DNA of 64,000 nucleotides, from the NCBI RefSeq assembly GCF_932294415.1, contig NC_065537.1:64370290-64434289 (forward strand), written 5' to 3'. Below are positions 24,655 through 36,317 of this stretch, in pieces. The notes under the pieces were generated by a model, which did not search any database, was not told the origin of the DNA, and saw only the letters and a program-made list of their open reading frames with translations. How positions within the stretch are numbered: position 1 is the first letter of the stretch; every line of letters begins with the position of its first letter. This DNA comes from Quercus robur. Its lineage: Eukaryota > Streptophyta > Magnoliopsida > Fagales > Fagaceae. Position numbers and translations under genes: made by a program.

Positions 24655-25722
24655 GATTGATATTCTGAGAATAACTTCAACAACCCCAGAAAGGAGTTCA
24701 AAGCACACTTTTTAAAATTTGACTATTGCCATGGACAACAAATTGGCCGGATTTCTAATGAGCTGAGGATCAGAGCGTCCAGGTTCTTGCCTCTATAAAC
24801 ACTGCATCTTCAGATTTTTCTCAGTTCACATGTGATGAGATGTTGCTCATGCTGCACTGTTAATGTGGGGAGGTGGATTTAAATGTCTTATATTGTAACG
24901 TGATAACTTATGCCTATCCTTTGGTAATTGCTATATTTTCATGTTTTCAAGTGTATATAAGTGAACCGATTATTTGCATATTGTTTTAAAAAAAAAAATT
25001 GGAAGTCCTTTAATTGTTCAAAATCTCTAGTGAATTGTATAGTACAGGACAATTTAAAATGAGCTTCCAGATGGTATCAATGTATGTATCATTCACAATT
25101 AGGCAAATTCATTAATTTATTGTTGCCACTTTCTTAATTGTTATTGAAACTAACATGAAAGGAATCAATATTAAAAATGTTTTTTTTTTGTTTTGTTCAA
25201 ATTATGATAACGGTCCAAAATAAATAAATAAAATTTCCCATTCACCAGACCCGAAAAAATATTTAATCATTTATGCTTGAAATGTGGCATGCATTAATTA
25301 TTTTTTGAGATTTCCTTAAATCTGATGTCATTTGTCCTCCTTAACCTTTTACACCACTCTTATTTATTTATTTATTTATTTTTGTCTTCGATCTTTCATT
25401 TATCATTAATTCTCTCTTAGTCTTCTTACAAGAAATTATCTGCAATCGGTTGGCGGCCATTGCTCCATAAAAAGCTCAATCTTGACCTCATCTTGACAAT
25501 GATGGTGACTAGTCGAGGAGGATCAGATCTAGATAAGGTCAAGGTTGAGCTTTTGGGCTCAATGCCGGCATCGAGCTCCTAGGCTAGATCCCAATGTTAG
25601 GTCGAGCTCCAACTCCTCGGCACACCATTAATCAAATGTTCATCACCCAAAGAGGTCAGGTTGAGTGTTGATTTGTGGTCTTTGATGTTTGTTTTGCTTG
25701 TTTGGGATTCATTGGGTTAGAG
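24655..25722 (+). other. NOG1-like 3'UTR and intergenic DNA
   Basis: Downstream of the stop at 24652-24654. It contains a probable 3'UTR (to about 25000), an AT-rich spacer and a small inverted repeat near 25471-25550 (AAAGCTCAATCTTGACCTCA against AAGGTCAAGGTTGAGCTTTT). No gene was seen. Confidence 0.5.
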
Positions 25723-27490
25723 CATCCACAACAGTGGAACCATAATTTTAGCTATTTGGCTCCATCAAAACCTATTTTATCTATTTTACCTACTAATTTT
25801 ACAAAACACATAACATCAGTGATTTTATTTTAGCTTTCAACACAATAAACTAATATAAACATAATAAAATAATATATCCACTTTAATAAATAACAACAAT
25901 CACCACCGGTCAACCACCACTTTAAACAGCCCACCACCACTACAACTACCCAGAACCAACTCCTCCACTACCACAACCACCAAAATCAGCCCACAACTAC
26001 CCAAGAAAATCAACCCACAACCACAAAAATAAAACCCACGGCAACATCACAACACAACTATAGGGACACGATTATTCACGATCCAAGAATAACATTGGGC
26101 TCGTATGTAAAGGGCCCGAACAATATAATTTGTAGAGTGTGGGATTGAAAGGCTTGACCTTGGTCACTGGACAGCGGTCTAATTATGGTTTTTATGGAAG
26201 CTCATACGAAGGTGGGCCTGGCGTGAATGACAAAACCTTTCTTCAGTGGCGACCTATGGGGTTTTTGTCCTCGGACCCCGTCCGAGGAGCTTAGTGTTCT
26301 TTTCATTCTCCATTTTTTAGGGCTTCTCCCTCTGTGGGCTCCCCTTTCCCCTTGGTTCTTCTTCCCTTTTATACTAGTAGTTACTTCCCTTTCAATGTCC
26401 ACGTGTAGGTTTTACTTTCTGGGATGGAGACTTGTCCTATCAGCCCATACCTAAAATGGTTAGGAGTAGACGTAAAAGTTGAATAGCATGGTGAAGAGCA
26501 TGGGCCTGTCAGATGTAGAGTTCTTTATTACAGTATTGGCAGCTTTTTCACATGTCTTGTCCCTGCATTAAACTCGTCCTTCTTCTTTAGGTGTCTTGTG
26601 GAATGCTGAGCGTGAGATCGTCCTCGGCCACATTCTTGGGCCTTTTTGGAGCTTTCATTATGCGTCCTCAGCAATAGGTCTCCTCGGCCTGGGCCTTGGG
26701 CCCTAATATAAAGTAGGCCGGGACCACAAATTCCCCGGCCCCACAACAACCAAACCACAACCACCATCATAGTAGCCTCAAGCTCAACCAAAAAACTAGC
26801 GAACAATTGAAAAAAAAAAAAAAACTCATCCTCAAGATATTCAGGATACCCAAGCCAAGAGCACACAAATACACACAATCAAAAATCTTAAAACCCAGAT
26901 ATGCAATTCAAAGAGACCCACACAGCAACCACACACCACGACCCCAGCAACCCACCCACGAACCCAGCATCTGAAAGGAGGTGAGGGAAGAAGAGCACCA
27001 ACCATTTCGGCACTGAGATCCTCACTGAAACCACCCATGAACTATTTCGGCACCGAACCCAACCACGAACCCAACCCTTGCTGAGCTTAGTCTCACTGTT
27101 TCGGCACCGAGATCCTCATTGAAATCATCAACACTGTCAATCTTTAATCTCTCCATGCTGGAAGAGAGGGGAAAAAAAGAAAAAAGAAAGGGAGAAGAGC
27201 TAAAAAGGAAAAATGAATGAAATGTGTTCGGGCTACAGTGCTACAAGAGGAAGAAGATGAGAGTAAATATTATTTAATTGAAAAGATAAATAAAATATTA
27301 ATATTTTGGTATAGCTTTGAGCTACAATGCACAACCAAATGCACAACCAAAGATGGCTATGCACTGTAGTTCAAGAGCTAAAAATTTTAGATATGCCTCC
27401 ACTAATGCAACCCCAATTTTTAAGTTTGTGGTGCTAAAAATAGCAATTTAGCTTTTTAGCACCACTACTACTATTGATCTTATGCCACAT
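25723..27490. mobile_element. Degenerate TIR element hosting a solo LTR
   Basis: The left end GAGCATCCACAACAGTGG..ATAATTTTAGC has an inverted, diverged counterpart near 27360-27480 (GCTAAAAATTTTAGATATGC and CCACTAATGCAACCCC). The interior is AC-rich, low-complexity and non-coding, with repeats such as CCACCACAACC. The 687-bp solo LTR at 26059-26745 is nested in it. The right border and superfamily are uncertain. Confidence 0.45.
26059..26745 (+). mobile_element. Solo LTR (687 bp) nested in TIR element
   Basis: Flanked by the 5-bp direct repeat ACAAC (26054-26058 and 26746-26750). It starts TATAGGGACACGATTATTC and ends CCCCGGCCCCACA. The canonical 5' TG appears as TA, probably by mutation. 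GC-rich TCCTCGG and CCGAGGA motifs recur inside. No internal retrotransposon region remains, so it is a recombination remnant. Confidence 0.75.
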
Positions 27491-27965
27491 AAGGTTATTG
27501 AGTTGTTGGAGTCTTGGCTCGGTAAGTTTGGACGACATTGCAATATAGACTTTTGGAGGTTTGTGCTACATTACTTGATGTGATGTATTTGGTATGAAAG
27601 GAATGCTATAAGTTTTGAGGGATGTGAACGGTCTATGCTAGAGATTAAGGAGGTGTTTGGTAGGAGTATTTAAATAATAGTTTTCATTATTTAAACAACA
27701 CAACACATATTTTCACAATACTCTTTCACTTGTATGTATTTCTATAACACTTAAATAACGTTACTAGAACAACATTACCAAACAGGTCCTTTTTTTTTGG
27801 TGCATACTCTTCTTGAATGGAGTGTGGCTCTGTCTCATTTTTTTCTCCCTTCCTATTTTACTTGATCGTTGTAATTTTGGTTCTTGACTTTTGCCCTCAC
27901 AGTACATTTCCAATGTACTTAGGTTGGCTATTTTATTATAATATTTTACATTACCTATCAAAAAA
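27485..27965 (+). pseudogene. LINE 3' fragment split by a MITE
   Basis: 27485-27648 encodes VIELLESWLGKFGRHCNIDF and then CIWYERNAISFEGCERSM, the same C-terminal LINE region as at 21722-21916. The coding thread resumes at about 27790 (TLLEWSVALSH). The gap 27649-27788 is a small TIR element. Confidence 0.65.
27649..27788. mobile_element. Small MITE inside LINE fragment
   Basis: Inverted ends GGTGTTTGGTAGGAGTATTT and ATTACCAAACAGG bracket about 140 bp of AT-rich sequence that interrupts the LINE reading frame. The target duplication was not resolved. Confidence 0.55.
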
Positions 27966-28076
27966 GGTTGAGTGTCGAGTTGAGCCTCAATTTGAGTCTA
28001 ACCGACTCATAACCACTCAATTTGCAAATTTCCCTAGCCAAATCTTCCTTTTTTGTGCAGTAGATAACCAGGTTTT

Positions 28077-28676
28077 ATATTGGGGAGAGGAATTCAACTT
28101 GTGCCTATGTTTCCTACATGAGTTAAGCATTCAATCTAGTGCTTATTGTGCACCGGACAGGACACTGAGCTGACGTGGCCATTTAAGTGTCCATGTCTCT
28201 TCTAGTGCACAAGAGCATTGGATGTAAATTACGTCTGATTTGTTCCCAAGATCAATAGTACCCTAATTTTCTAGATTACTTTTCTTAACTTCCCCACCCA
28301 TCCACCCCCCTTTGTGCTAAATTTAGAATAGATGGAAAGACGATTTGAATGTAGGTTCTCCTTTAATGAGAAGGAGTGGGTAAACAATTCCTACTGATTG
28401 ATTTACCTGGGCTCTCCTTTGTTTCTATCTAATCATAAAACTATTGAGTTCAAATAATTGGAGGAAGCTAAATTGAGTGGGTGGAGGAGAAATGGTCTTT
28501 CTTGGGCAAGTAGGAGCACCCTTATCAAGTTAGTTGCTCAAGACTCACCTCCTTATGGTATGTCATTTTTCCACATTCCAATCAAGTCTGCTCAAAGCAT
28601 GACATTATGTGGATTCAGGTGGAATACAAGGCAAGTTTGTGGCCCTTAAAGCTTGGGACAAAATTTGTCCTCCTAA
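28077..28676 (+). pseudogene. LINE fragment, copy 1 of a duplicated module
   Basis: 28458-28649 encodes KLSGWRRNGLSWASRSTLIK, a LINE ORF2 signature downstream of the RT motifs, followed by ALKAWDK-like coding up to 28676. The upstream part (28110-28420, with CTAGTGCACAAGAGCATTGG) and this part match the region 33615-34860 at high identity. The roughly 600-bp middle of that second copy is missing here. Confidence 0.7.
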
Positions 28677-29242
28677 GGCTTCGTTTGGGAGTTCATAAGG
28701 GAATGAAATGAAATGATCATAAAAGAAAGGAATGAAATGGAATGTATTTAAGTAATGGAAAAGAATAGAAAAGAAATGAATGAAATGGAATTAAGTAAAT
28801 TTGTTTAGATGTTTTAAAATAAAGGAATGGAAAAGAATGAAACAAAATGGAAAGTAATAAGTAGCCTTGTTTGGGAGTAACAAAGAGAGAAATGAATGCA
28901 ATCATTTTATGGCAATATTACTATTAGAATTCTATTTTAAAATCAATGGCTAAATATATAGGAGTAATTTGGGAGTTTTAGTATAAAATTCAATAAATTT
29001 AATTGCATTCCCTTCAATTCCTCCCAATTTTGGGAGGAATGAAAATTTGAGGTTATAATGAATAAAAAGGAATCAGTATTTCCTCTATCCATTCTATTCT
29101 CTCCCATTTAAACTCCTAAACAAGGTAATAAACTTTACATTCCCCACATTAAAGCTTCAAAACAAGGGAATGAAAGAATATTCTAAAATTATTCTTTTCA
29201 TTCATTTCCCTTCCATTCATTTCCCTCCTCCCAAATGAGGGC
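28677..29242. mobile_element. PIF/Harbinger-type MITE inserted in LINE
   Basis: 566 bp with TIRs GGCTTCGTTTGGGAG and (reversed) GCCCTCATTTGGGAG, and a 3-bp TAA duplication (28674-28676, 29243-29245). The paralogous LINE copy at 34840-34855 reads straight through as CCTAAATGTTAG, which is a natural empty site. The interior is full of GGAATGAAATGGA-type repeats and is non-coding. Confidence 0.8.
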
Positions 29243-30467
29243 TAAATGTTAGTTTTTTAGGCCATGGTTCATTGATTTTAATCAAATTATCCCAATTAAA
29301 TTAATTAATTAATTAATCAATTATTCTCTTGCATTAATATTTGATTAATCAATGCACATAACCAATATTGCAATATAAATTGCCATGCTATAAAGGATAC
29401 AACAATATGGTTATGAAAGGCAAAACCTTAACAGGAAAAATCTTTGGAGGTTTAACGCTTACGTATAATGGAAGAATTCACTAATGGCATTGAAGTTTTA
29501 AAAATAGAATTACCCAATCCTAATTCACTACCTCAACTTATAGTTGTGACCCAACAAAACTTCAACTCAATTGAACTCTTCCACAATGTATTTCTTCACA
29601 CGAACACTCTATTCTGTGACTTCAAGTAACAACTTGAAGGTTTTCATAATGGAAACTTGACTGTGTTGTTAGTTACTGGCTTACAGCAACTTCCAAATGA
29701 TCACCAATCTTCATATCTTCAATTTGTTGGTGACAGAGACTCTCACTTGGCACAAACCCTTACACACACATCAAAAACATCAATTTCACATCTAATCTCA
29801 AGTTAGGTCAAGCGCCTTTTATTCATTTTGGACATGGATTAAAAATTTCACGTCAATGTTGTCAACACATGAAACTTGAGACTTAAAAGACTCGAGTTTA
29901 TTCACTGAACTTGAGTGTTAAAGACTTGAGATGCTAGTTTACAAAAATGTTTAGGAAACATGTTAAATGACAAAAAAAAAAAAAAAAAACCCTTTTATAT
30001 GTTTTGGACATGTAGGGCACAATTTCCAAGTTCTTAGTCAAACTGGGCCTAAATTTGGAGTTCAGTACCCTAAGGCTTGATCGGTTGTGTGGTGACGAGC
30101 CTGCAGTTAAGCTTCAGTGAAACTTGATCAATTGAATTTAGTCAAGCTAGAAAGGTAGCATCTTTCTGGAGCAGTTCTTGATGCAATTTTGCAGTCTTTG
30201 TCTCAATTTTCAATTACAACTCTAAGACACCAAAAACTTAATAAATTTACTCAATTACAAGAGCCCATCGTGGTCAACTCTAAGACACCAAGAGTCACAT
30301 AAATTTCAGACTAAATGACTTATATGAGCTGGTGCATGCACAATTCAAAAGAAAGGGTTTACTCTTATTGATACTCTTATATGAGTGGATTGATTGGGAT
30401 TAAAATTGGACAATGTTATGTTATAGTTTACCAACCCTAAACCTTGAAATTACATTACTATAACATT
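29243..30467. other. Intergenic, no gene recognised
   Basis: AT-rich sequence with an A run at 29973-29989 and no convincing coding or transposon structure. It may continue the LINE copy for a short distance. Confidence 0.4.
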
Positions 30468-30469
30468 AA

Positions 30470-30690
30470 GTGTGTGTTTGGATACAGCTTATTTTGCTGA
30501 AAATTGAAAATTGAAAACAATAAAAAAATAATTTTTTTTACTGTTTGTTACTGTTCAGCACTGTTCATTAGCCTAAAATTACTATTCATGACCAATAAAC
30601 AGTGCATAACGCGCTGGACTTAAAAAAAAAACCGCCCAAAACGTGGACACAACCGCACTACCCAAACGAAAATCAACTTAGGGTCTTGGG
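30470..30690. mobile_element. Harbinger-like MITE (GTGTGTTTGGATAC family)
   Basis: The left end GTGTGTTTGGATACAGCTTA and the following GCTGAAAATTGAAAA match the better-defined copy at 54459-54671. The right end CCCAAACGAAAATCAACTTA is diverged. It is non-coding, and its exact right border is uncertain. Confidence 0.6.
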
Positions 30691-31590
30691 TTTAATGAAG
30701 AGGTTTAAGGATCTCAACTTAGCAATGCTTGCAAAGCTGGTCTCAAATAAAGATTGTATGTGTTTGCAGGGTGTTTGAAAGGGAAATATGGAAAAAACCT
30801 TGATTTGGTTGAAGGTAAGAATTTGAAAAGTACTTCTTGGATTTTGTGGGAAATTTGTGATTTTATCAATTTTAGTGAAAAATTAAAAGAAAAAAGTGAA
30901 AATTAACACAAAGATTTTATATGATTTGGTAGTGTGACTATACCAAAGGGGAGAGCGGCAAAATTATTCACTATTTGGAAATAAAGGGAGTTAGTATATT
31001 TAGGTGTAGGCTAATTTTGTGAAAAATTTCTTAGTATCGTCTGGTTTCATTTTTGAAATGTAACATTGGGTAAAATCAATCTATAATATCTTATAAAAGT
31101 TGGATCCTCAAACTGGGGGATACATACAATGGTAACACGTGTCCTTTTGACACTGCATAAAATAATGATACATATGAAAGATAACGCCATGTGGCAGGCA
31201 ATTATCGGTACATGTCAATTTCTCTTTGCCATGTGCCAACAATAATTTCCACCATTGTAATAAATATCCATTACAAGCTCCTTTGAATACTCCAAATTGT
31301 CCTTAAATACATATTGTAAATTCCATTTACAAATATTTTTTTTATAAGTAACCAAAAGGCTTTTTTTTTGGAAGGGTGGTTAAGAAATCTAAAAGGTAAG
31401 TTAATTTGAATGTTGAAACTCTCTAAAAAAAAAAGTATAAACAAAAAAAATAAATAAATAAATAAACAAAAACATAGATCTTTATCATTTTTATTTGAGT
31501 CTTAGGAACCATTTTTATTTAAGTGGGTATAACTATTACACATCATTTAGGGGGGATTCTAGATTTTTTATTTTATTTTTTATTTTTTAA
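30691..31590. other. Intergenic, no gene recognised
   Basis: AT-rich with no open frame of note. A poly-T stub TTTTTTTTATAAGTAACC near 31330 looks like another LINE 3'-end remnant. Confidence 0.4.
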
Positions 31591-31745
31591 TACTAAGTAT
31601 TTTTAACATACATACACGAGGAGAGAGGAGATGGTTTTTAAAGAAACTTACAGTGGTATATATCCAAAATGACTTAACTTTTGGATACACAGTATAGACT
31701 TTAAATCTCTTAATCTCTCACTCATTTTCCAATGTGGGATTAACT
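31591..31745 (+). mobile_element. Short retroposon-like repeat (same family as 53244-53394)
   Basis: ACTAAGTATTTTTAACATAC, AAGAAACTTACAGTGGTATA and AGACTTTAAATCTCTTAATC align with the reverse complement of 53244-53394. That copy has a 16-bp target duplication and an A tail, so this one is probably an older retroposed copy. No pol III boxes were recognised. Confidence 0.6.
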
Positions 31746-31789
31746 TACTAAATTTAAATATACTATACTTACGATTCTAATAATGACTC

Positions 31790-31895
31790 TTTTTCGTCAA
31801 GCTAATACATCAATCAGTTTTTGGTGTAGGTCGAGATTAAACTCCAAATCTCTTATTCAACAATCAGAGATTACCAATTGAACTAACTGAAACTC
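31790..31895 (-). mobile_element. Degenerate tRNA-derived SINE
   Basis: The minus strand reads AGTTAGTTCAATTGGTAATC (A box) and, about 35 bp on, GGAGTTTAATCTCGACC (B box). The 3' part is decayed. Confidence 0.55.
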
Positions 31896-32489
31896 ACCCA
31901 GGTAAACAATTTTAATTAAAAAAAAAAAACTAAAAAAGCCACCTCTGAAAATAAAATAAAAACTTTTGAAATGGTGAACTAAAAAAATTCCCCAACTTTT
32001 CTTGGTGTTTTTTTATGGCAACTAAACACTAACCAGCATGAAACAACATCATCATCAACAACGAAGATTAGATTTGGGCAGACTTAAGGTCGAGGTGGTC
32101 CTCTTCCTCTCTTTATCTCTATGCTCAAAAGCCTAATAGAAGATTAAAATAAAGAAGATAATGACGTCATAACAAATCTCATTCCCTATCCTCTCTCCAG
32201 TGAGTCTGTTTGAATCAATCTTAATTAATTCCTTGGCACCCAACAGCTAATCTAAGCTGTCTAAATACAATGAAATCGGACGCTTAATCAATTGCCCATT
32301 CTCCAGTCATTTCCAACAATAAAAGAAATCCCCAATCCTCTTATCTTTGTTGTTGTTGTTGTTTTATGCTTGGTATGGGTGTCTTGGTTTGTGTTTTTTT
32401 GCCAAGAAACACCAAGTTCGAGAATTTTTTTAATTTACCTTTTATTTTCTGAGGGGATTTTTTTTTTTATATTAAATTTTTTGACGTGA

Positions 32490-32700
32490 TTTTTTAATAG
32501 CAATTAAATTTCTTTTCTTTTTTAGCCACATGTGCAACGTAGGCACATTGTTTCCCACGTAGGCATTTTTTGTTATTGGGTTAATGTTAAAAACTAAATT
32601 GATTATACATTGAAAATAACAAAACCAAATTAACTGTTCTCAAAATGTCAGAATTAAACTAACTGCAACCCTAAAATACAATGACCAAAATAGTATTTTC
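32490..32700. mobile_element. Probable MULE-type MITE remnant
   Basis: Contains GCCACATGTGCAACGTAGGC, CCCACGTAGGCATTTTTTG and AAAACTAAATTGATTATACA, arranged like the subterminal part of plant MULE MITEs, as also seen at 46600-46780. Ends were not delimited. Confidence 0.35.
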
Positions 32701-32730
32701 ACATTTTTTTTATTGTTATAATAATTAAGA

Positions 32731-32932
32731 GAAGTGTTATGTCTTATGTACACAATATTTTCACAACACTTTCACAACAAATCTTAAGTAATAAGTTGTT
32801 ATTGGTTCTAATTTGCATCCACCACTTAAATTATTTTTTATCCATTAAAAGTAAAAACAATTGGTAACAACTTGCCACTTTAAAATTTATTGTGAAAATC
32901 TTGTGTACATTGCATTTGGGATTAGACAGCCT
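32731..32932. mobile_element. MITE with TTTTCACAACA-type inverted ends
   Basis: The left end GTTATGTCTTATGTACACAA with TTTTCACAACACTTTCACAA is inverted at the right (TTATTGTGAAAATCTTGTGT, ACATTGCATTTGGG). Related sequences at about 49030-49160 and 56757-56932 share ATTTTCACAA and AAGTTGTTATT, giving three family members in the window. Confidence 0.65.
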
Positions 32933-33089
32933 TTCTATTTGTTTTCTTTTTCTTTTTCTTTTTTTCCTCTCTATTAGGCTGTTTTCCTTATGATCTATTA
33001 TAACTTTTTTTTCCACACAATTTTGAGCAGAGTGGAGCAGAATGTGAAAACTTTGCATCCATTTGGCGCTAAAAGCATTCACATAAGCT

Positions 33090-33610
33090 CATCGAGCAAA
33101 TATATATATATATATATATTTTGTCTTTTTTAGCATAAAACATACTTTTTTTTATTTTTTTTATTTTTTATCTTACATACTCACTTTTCAAAAAATCTCA
33201 CATCAAATTATCTATTTTACACTATATTTCATTTAAATGTCATTTTTTTCTTTTTTAATTTTTGTATTTCTTCACACATAATAATTACCATTCACTCTCT
33301 TCCTTCATCCTTGGGACATGTAAAGAAAGAAAAAAAATTAAATGTAAAATAAATAATGACATGTAAATTTACATGGTTACTATAGCAACTATGTATTTTT
33401 ACATAACTTTGCATGGCATATTGTTTGGAAATTTTGGGCTTAATTGGCTAAATGTGGTACTTTTTCTTTTATACAACGTACCATTAATGCTAGTGATCTT
33501 ACAACAAAATAGGACAGAATGTGAAAATTTTGAATTTAACTTTCAATTTAAACTTGGATTTTGAAGAATAAAGACAGTAATTTCAAAATATTTTAGTGCC
33601 AATAACTCAA
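33090..33610. other. Intergenic AT-rich, no gene
   Basis: An (AT)n run at 33100-33119 and T-rich stretches. The open stretch 33373-33564 has no recognisable features. Confidence 0.4.
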
Positions 33611-33614
33611 GCTC

Positions 33615-34865
33615 CTGGGGTAGATCTCGATTTGGTGCAACACCGTCCCTAATAACTTGCCTATGTTTCCTATGCGAGTTAAGCCCTCAATCCAGCGCTC
33701 ATGTGTATTGGACAGGACACTAGGTTGATATGTGGCCATTATAAGACACTGTTGTGCCCATGTACCACTAGTGCACAAGAGCATTGGAGGTAAGCCAAGT
33801 CTTTACGCAATTGATTTGTTCTCACTATTAATATATTTGAACCTAGCTTTTCCAGGTCAATTAAGAGTTTTTCCCTCCTTAAATTTACAATTAATGGGAA
33901 GGAGATTTGAACATAAGTTCTCCTTTAAGGAGATCAGCCATTGAATCACGAGTCTCTTGGAAATTTATTTGCTTCCGCTAATAGAGTATTTATCAGCCTT
34001 TAAAACCTGTTTCAACCCAATAAAAGCCTCTTCAATAGTCCCTCATAAACTTAAAGAAACCACAGAAATGGGCTGTTGCAAGAAGCTTACTAAAAGAAAT
34101 TAAAAATTACTTCCCAATATTTCTCCTATTCGTTGAATTTGATAACTGTAGATCCTAGTTATCAATAAGTTCTGTGAGGAAGTAAACGAGAAGTTAGAAA
34201 AACATCATAGGTAAGATCAGGTAATCCTAAACATAATGGGAAAACAGCATTGTGGAGACTTTACTAGTTTAGAAAAAAAAGACTATGAAAGCCCATCTTA
34301 AGGGTATATCTGAAAAATGAAAATAGCTCACTTAGAATTGGCATGTGGTCCAAATCAGGAGTCATATCCTAACACTTTTACAAGTTAAACAAATATATAA
34401 CTTACTTAATTGATGCTGATGATCTGTTGTTTTGTTGGATTAAAAGAGCAGAAATTGAAGCTTTAATGGCATGTTAAGATAACTTTTGCAGTTGGTCTGG
34501 GCAGAAATTCAGTAAAGAGGTAGTCTTTTTTTTGGGTGTGCATGTCTAAAAATGTGAGCAATAGCACTGAGATAACTGAGGAGTGGGTAACAGTTCCTAC
34601 TGATTTAAAATACCTGGGCTCTCCTTTGTTTCAATCTAATCACAAAACTGTTAAGTTTAAATAATTAGAGGAAAAGATGGAAGCTAAATTGAGTGGGTGG
34701 ACGAGAAACAGTCTTATTGGGCAGGCAGGAGCACCTTTATCAAGTCATTTGCACAAGACTCACCTCCTTTCTTCTATGTTATTTTTCAGCATTCCCAATC
34801 AAGGCAGTTCGTGGCCCTTAAAGCTTGGGACAAAATATGCCAACCTAAATGTTAGATTTTAGACC
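33615..34865 (+). pseudogene. LINE fragment, copy 2 of a duplicated module
   Basis: Carries the same 5' flank as copy 1 (CTAGTGCACAAGAGCATTGG at about 33767). It then has an RT segment with the DADDLLFCW motif (about 34410-34440) followed by KLSGWTRN coding at 34680 and ALKAWDKIC at about 34818. Frameshifts and stops break it. It retains the region deleted from the copy at 28077-28676. Confidence 0.7.
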
Positions 34866-34995
34866 TCAGTTGATTGATTCTTTCATGGCCAATTTCATTG
34901 GTTTTTTATATTTATGTTTGTTAGGGAAAACCACACCAACCACAGTTGAGGTATAAGAAACTGGCACTCTCTTAAGGTATATTTACTTTGAGTAG

Positions 34996-35170
34996 TTCTA
35001 GGACCACAAATTATTCCACAACTTTTTTGCCACAACTCTAACGTGACAGATTATGAGTGGTTAACTATCACTTACATATGAACCCACTATTTTTTCTTTA
35101 TCAATCACACTTTGCCACGTCACAGTTGTGGCAAGAAGTTGTAAAAAATTATGTGGTCCTAGACTTTTCC
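34996..35170. mobile_element. Foldback MITE (GGACCACA family)
   Basis: The left end CTAGGACCACAAATTATTCC with ACAACTTTTTTGCCACAACT is inverted at the right (GTTGTGGCAAGAAGTTGT, AAATTATGTGGTCCTAG); arms are about 40 bp. The copy at 52459-52636 has the same middle (CACTTACATATGAACCCACT against CATTTACACATGGACTTACT). Confidence 0.75.
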
Positions 35171-35650
35171 ATTTACTCTTGGCTTATTGATAAAATAATC
35201 ATTTTGTCCATACAAACTTTGACTAAGGATTCTAAGGTATGATTGGCCACCTATTTTAAATGGTTTCAGCCATAATTATTGTTTTTAATGGTCATAAGGT
35301 CCTCTAACCGAAATTAAGTAAAATCATGTCTCGAACTAGAATACAAATAAGGAGATATCGTTACATGTGAGAAAGAAAATAAGCACCCCACAACGTCTAT
35401 CAAAAGAGGGTACCTAATTCTCACTATCCTGTGTAGTGTAGTTCAATGTTTTCTTTTCTTTCTTTTTTGAATAAGTAAGAAAAGCGTTTATGTGAATTAA
35501 AGTAATTACATAGCATTCTTTGTACACAAGCAGTGTACTCAAACAACTACAAGAGCATAACCTAAAAGAATAAGCTTAACTAACCAGTTCAATCATGCAA
35601 GGTGCGCAGCAAGATAGGTGTTGTTAAATGTAAAAGAAATAAAAGCATTC
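35171..35650. other. Intergenic with LINE tail stub
   Basis: TTCTTTCTTTTTTGAATAAG near 35459 is another reversed LINE 3'-end stub. No gene was seen. Confidence 0.4.
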
Positions 35651-35651
35651 A

Positions 35652-36279
35652 ATGGGCTGTAATCGGTTTGATTCGGTTGGTTTTTTTTATATCTAGCCAA
35701 CCGAAACCGAAATTTTCGGTTTGCAAAGTTCTTAACCAAAACTGACTGAAACAGTTGGAACTCAATCGGTTTCGGTTTCGGTCAGTTTTTTGATCGGTGT
35801 TCGGTTTTTGCGGCTTGAGTTTGGGCCTTGGGTTTTTTTTTTTTTTTTTTTTTTTTAAATGCAGTATTCAGTATGTTGTTACTACAAAATAGTGATTCAG
35901 CCAAGCACATGGGTTATCAATTTTTTCAAAACCCTAACTTTATTTGCATATAAAACTTGAAAAAAAATAAACATCTTGATCTTGATTCACTATTGTCAAA
36001 GCCCTAACTTTATTGATTCAGATTCAGTATTGGTGAAAATGGGAATTTAACCATAATTTTCCAACTATATAGTTAGTAGTCCTGGTTCCCAAACTATATT
36101 ATTTACTAGCATCTCGAGTCTATAAGACATGATTTTGGCATATAAATCGAGTCTCAAAGACTCGATTTTCATGGTATAATCATGTCCAATGTGGCATATT
36201 TTTCCACGTGGTGACCACATGGAAATCGAGTCTTAGAAACTCGATTTATAACCCTTATAAACATCAGAGAAAAACCTAG

Positions 36280-36317
<38 letters not shown>

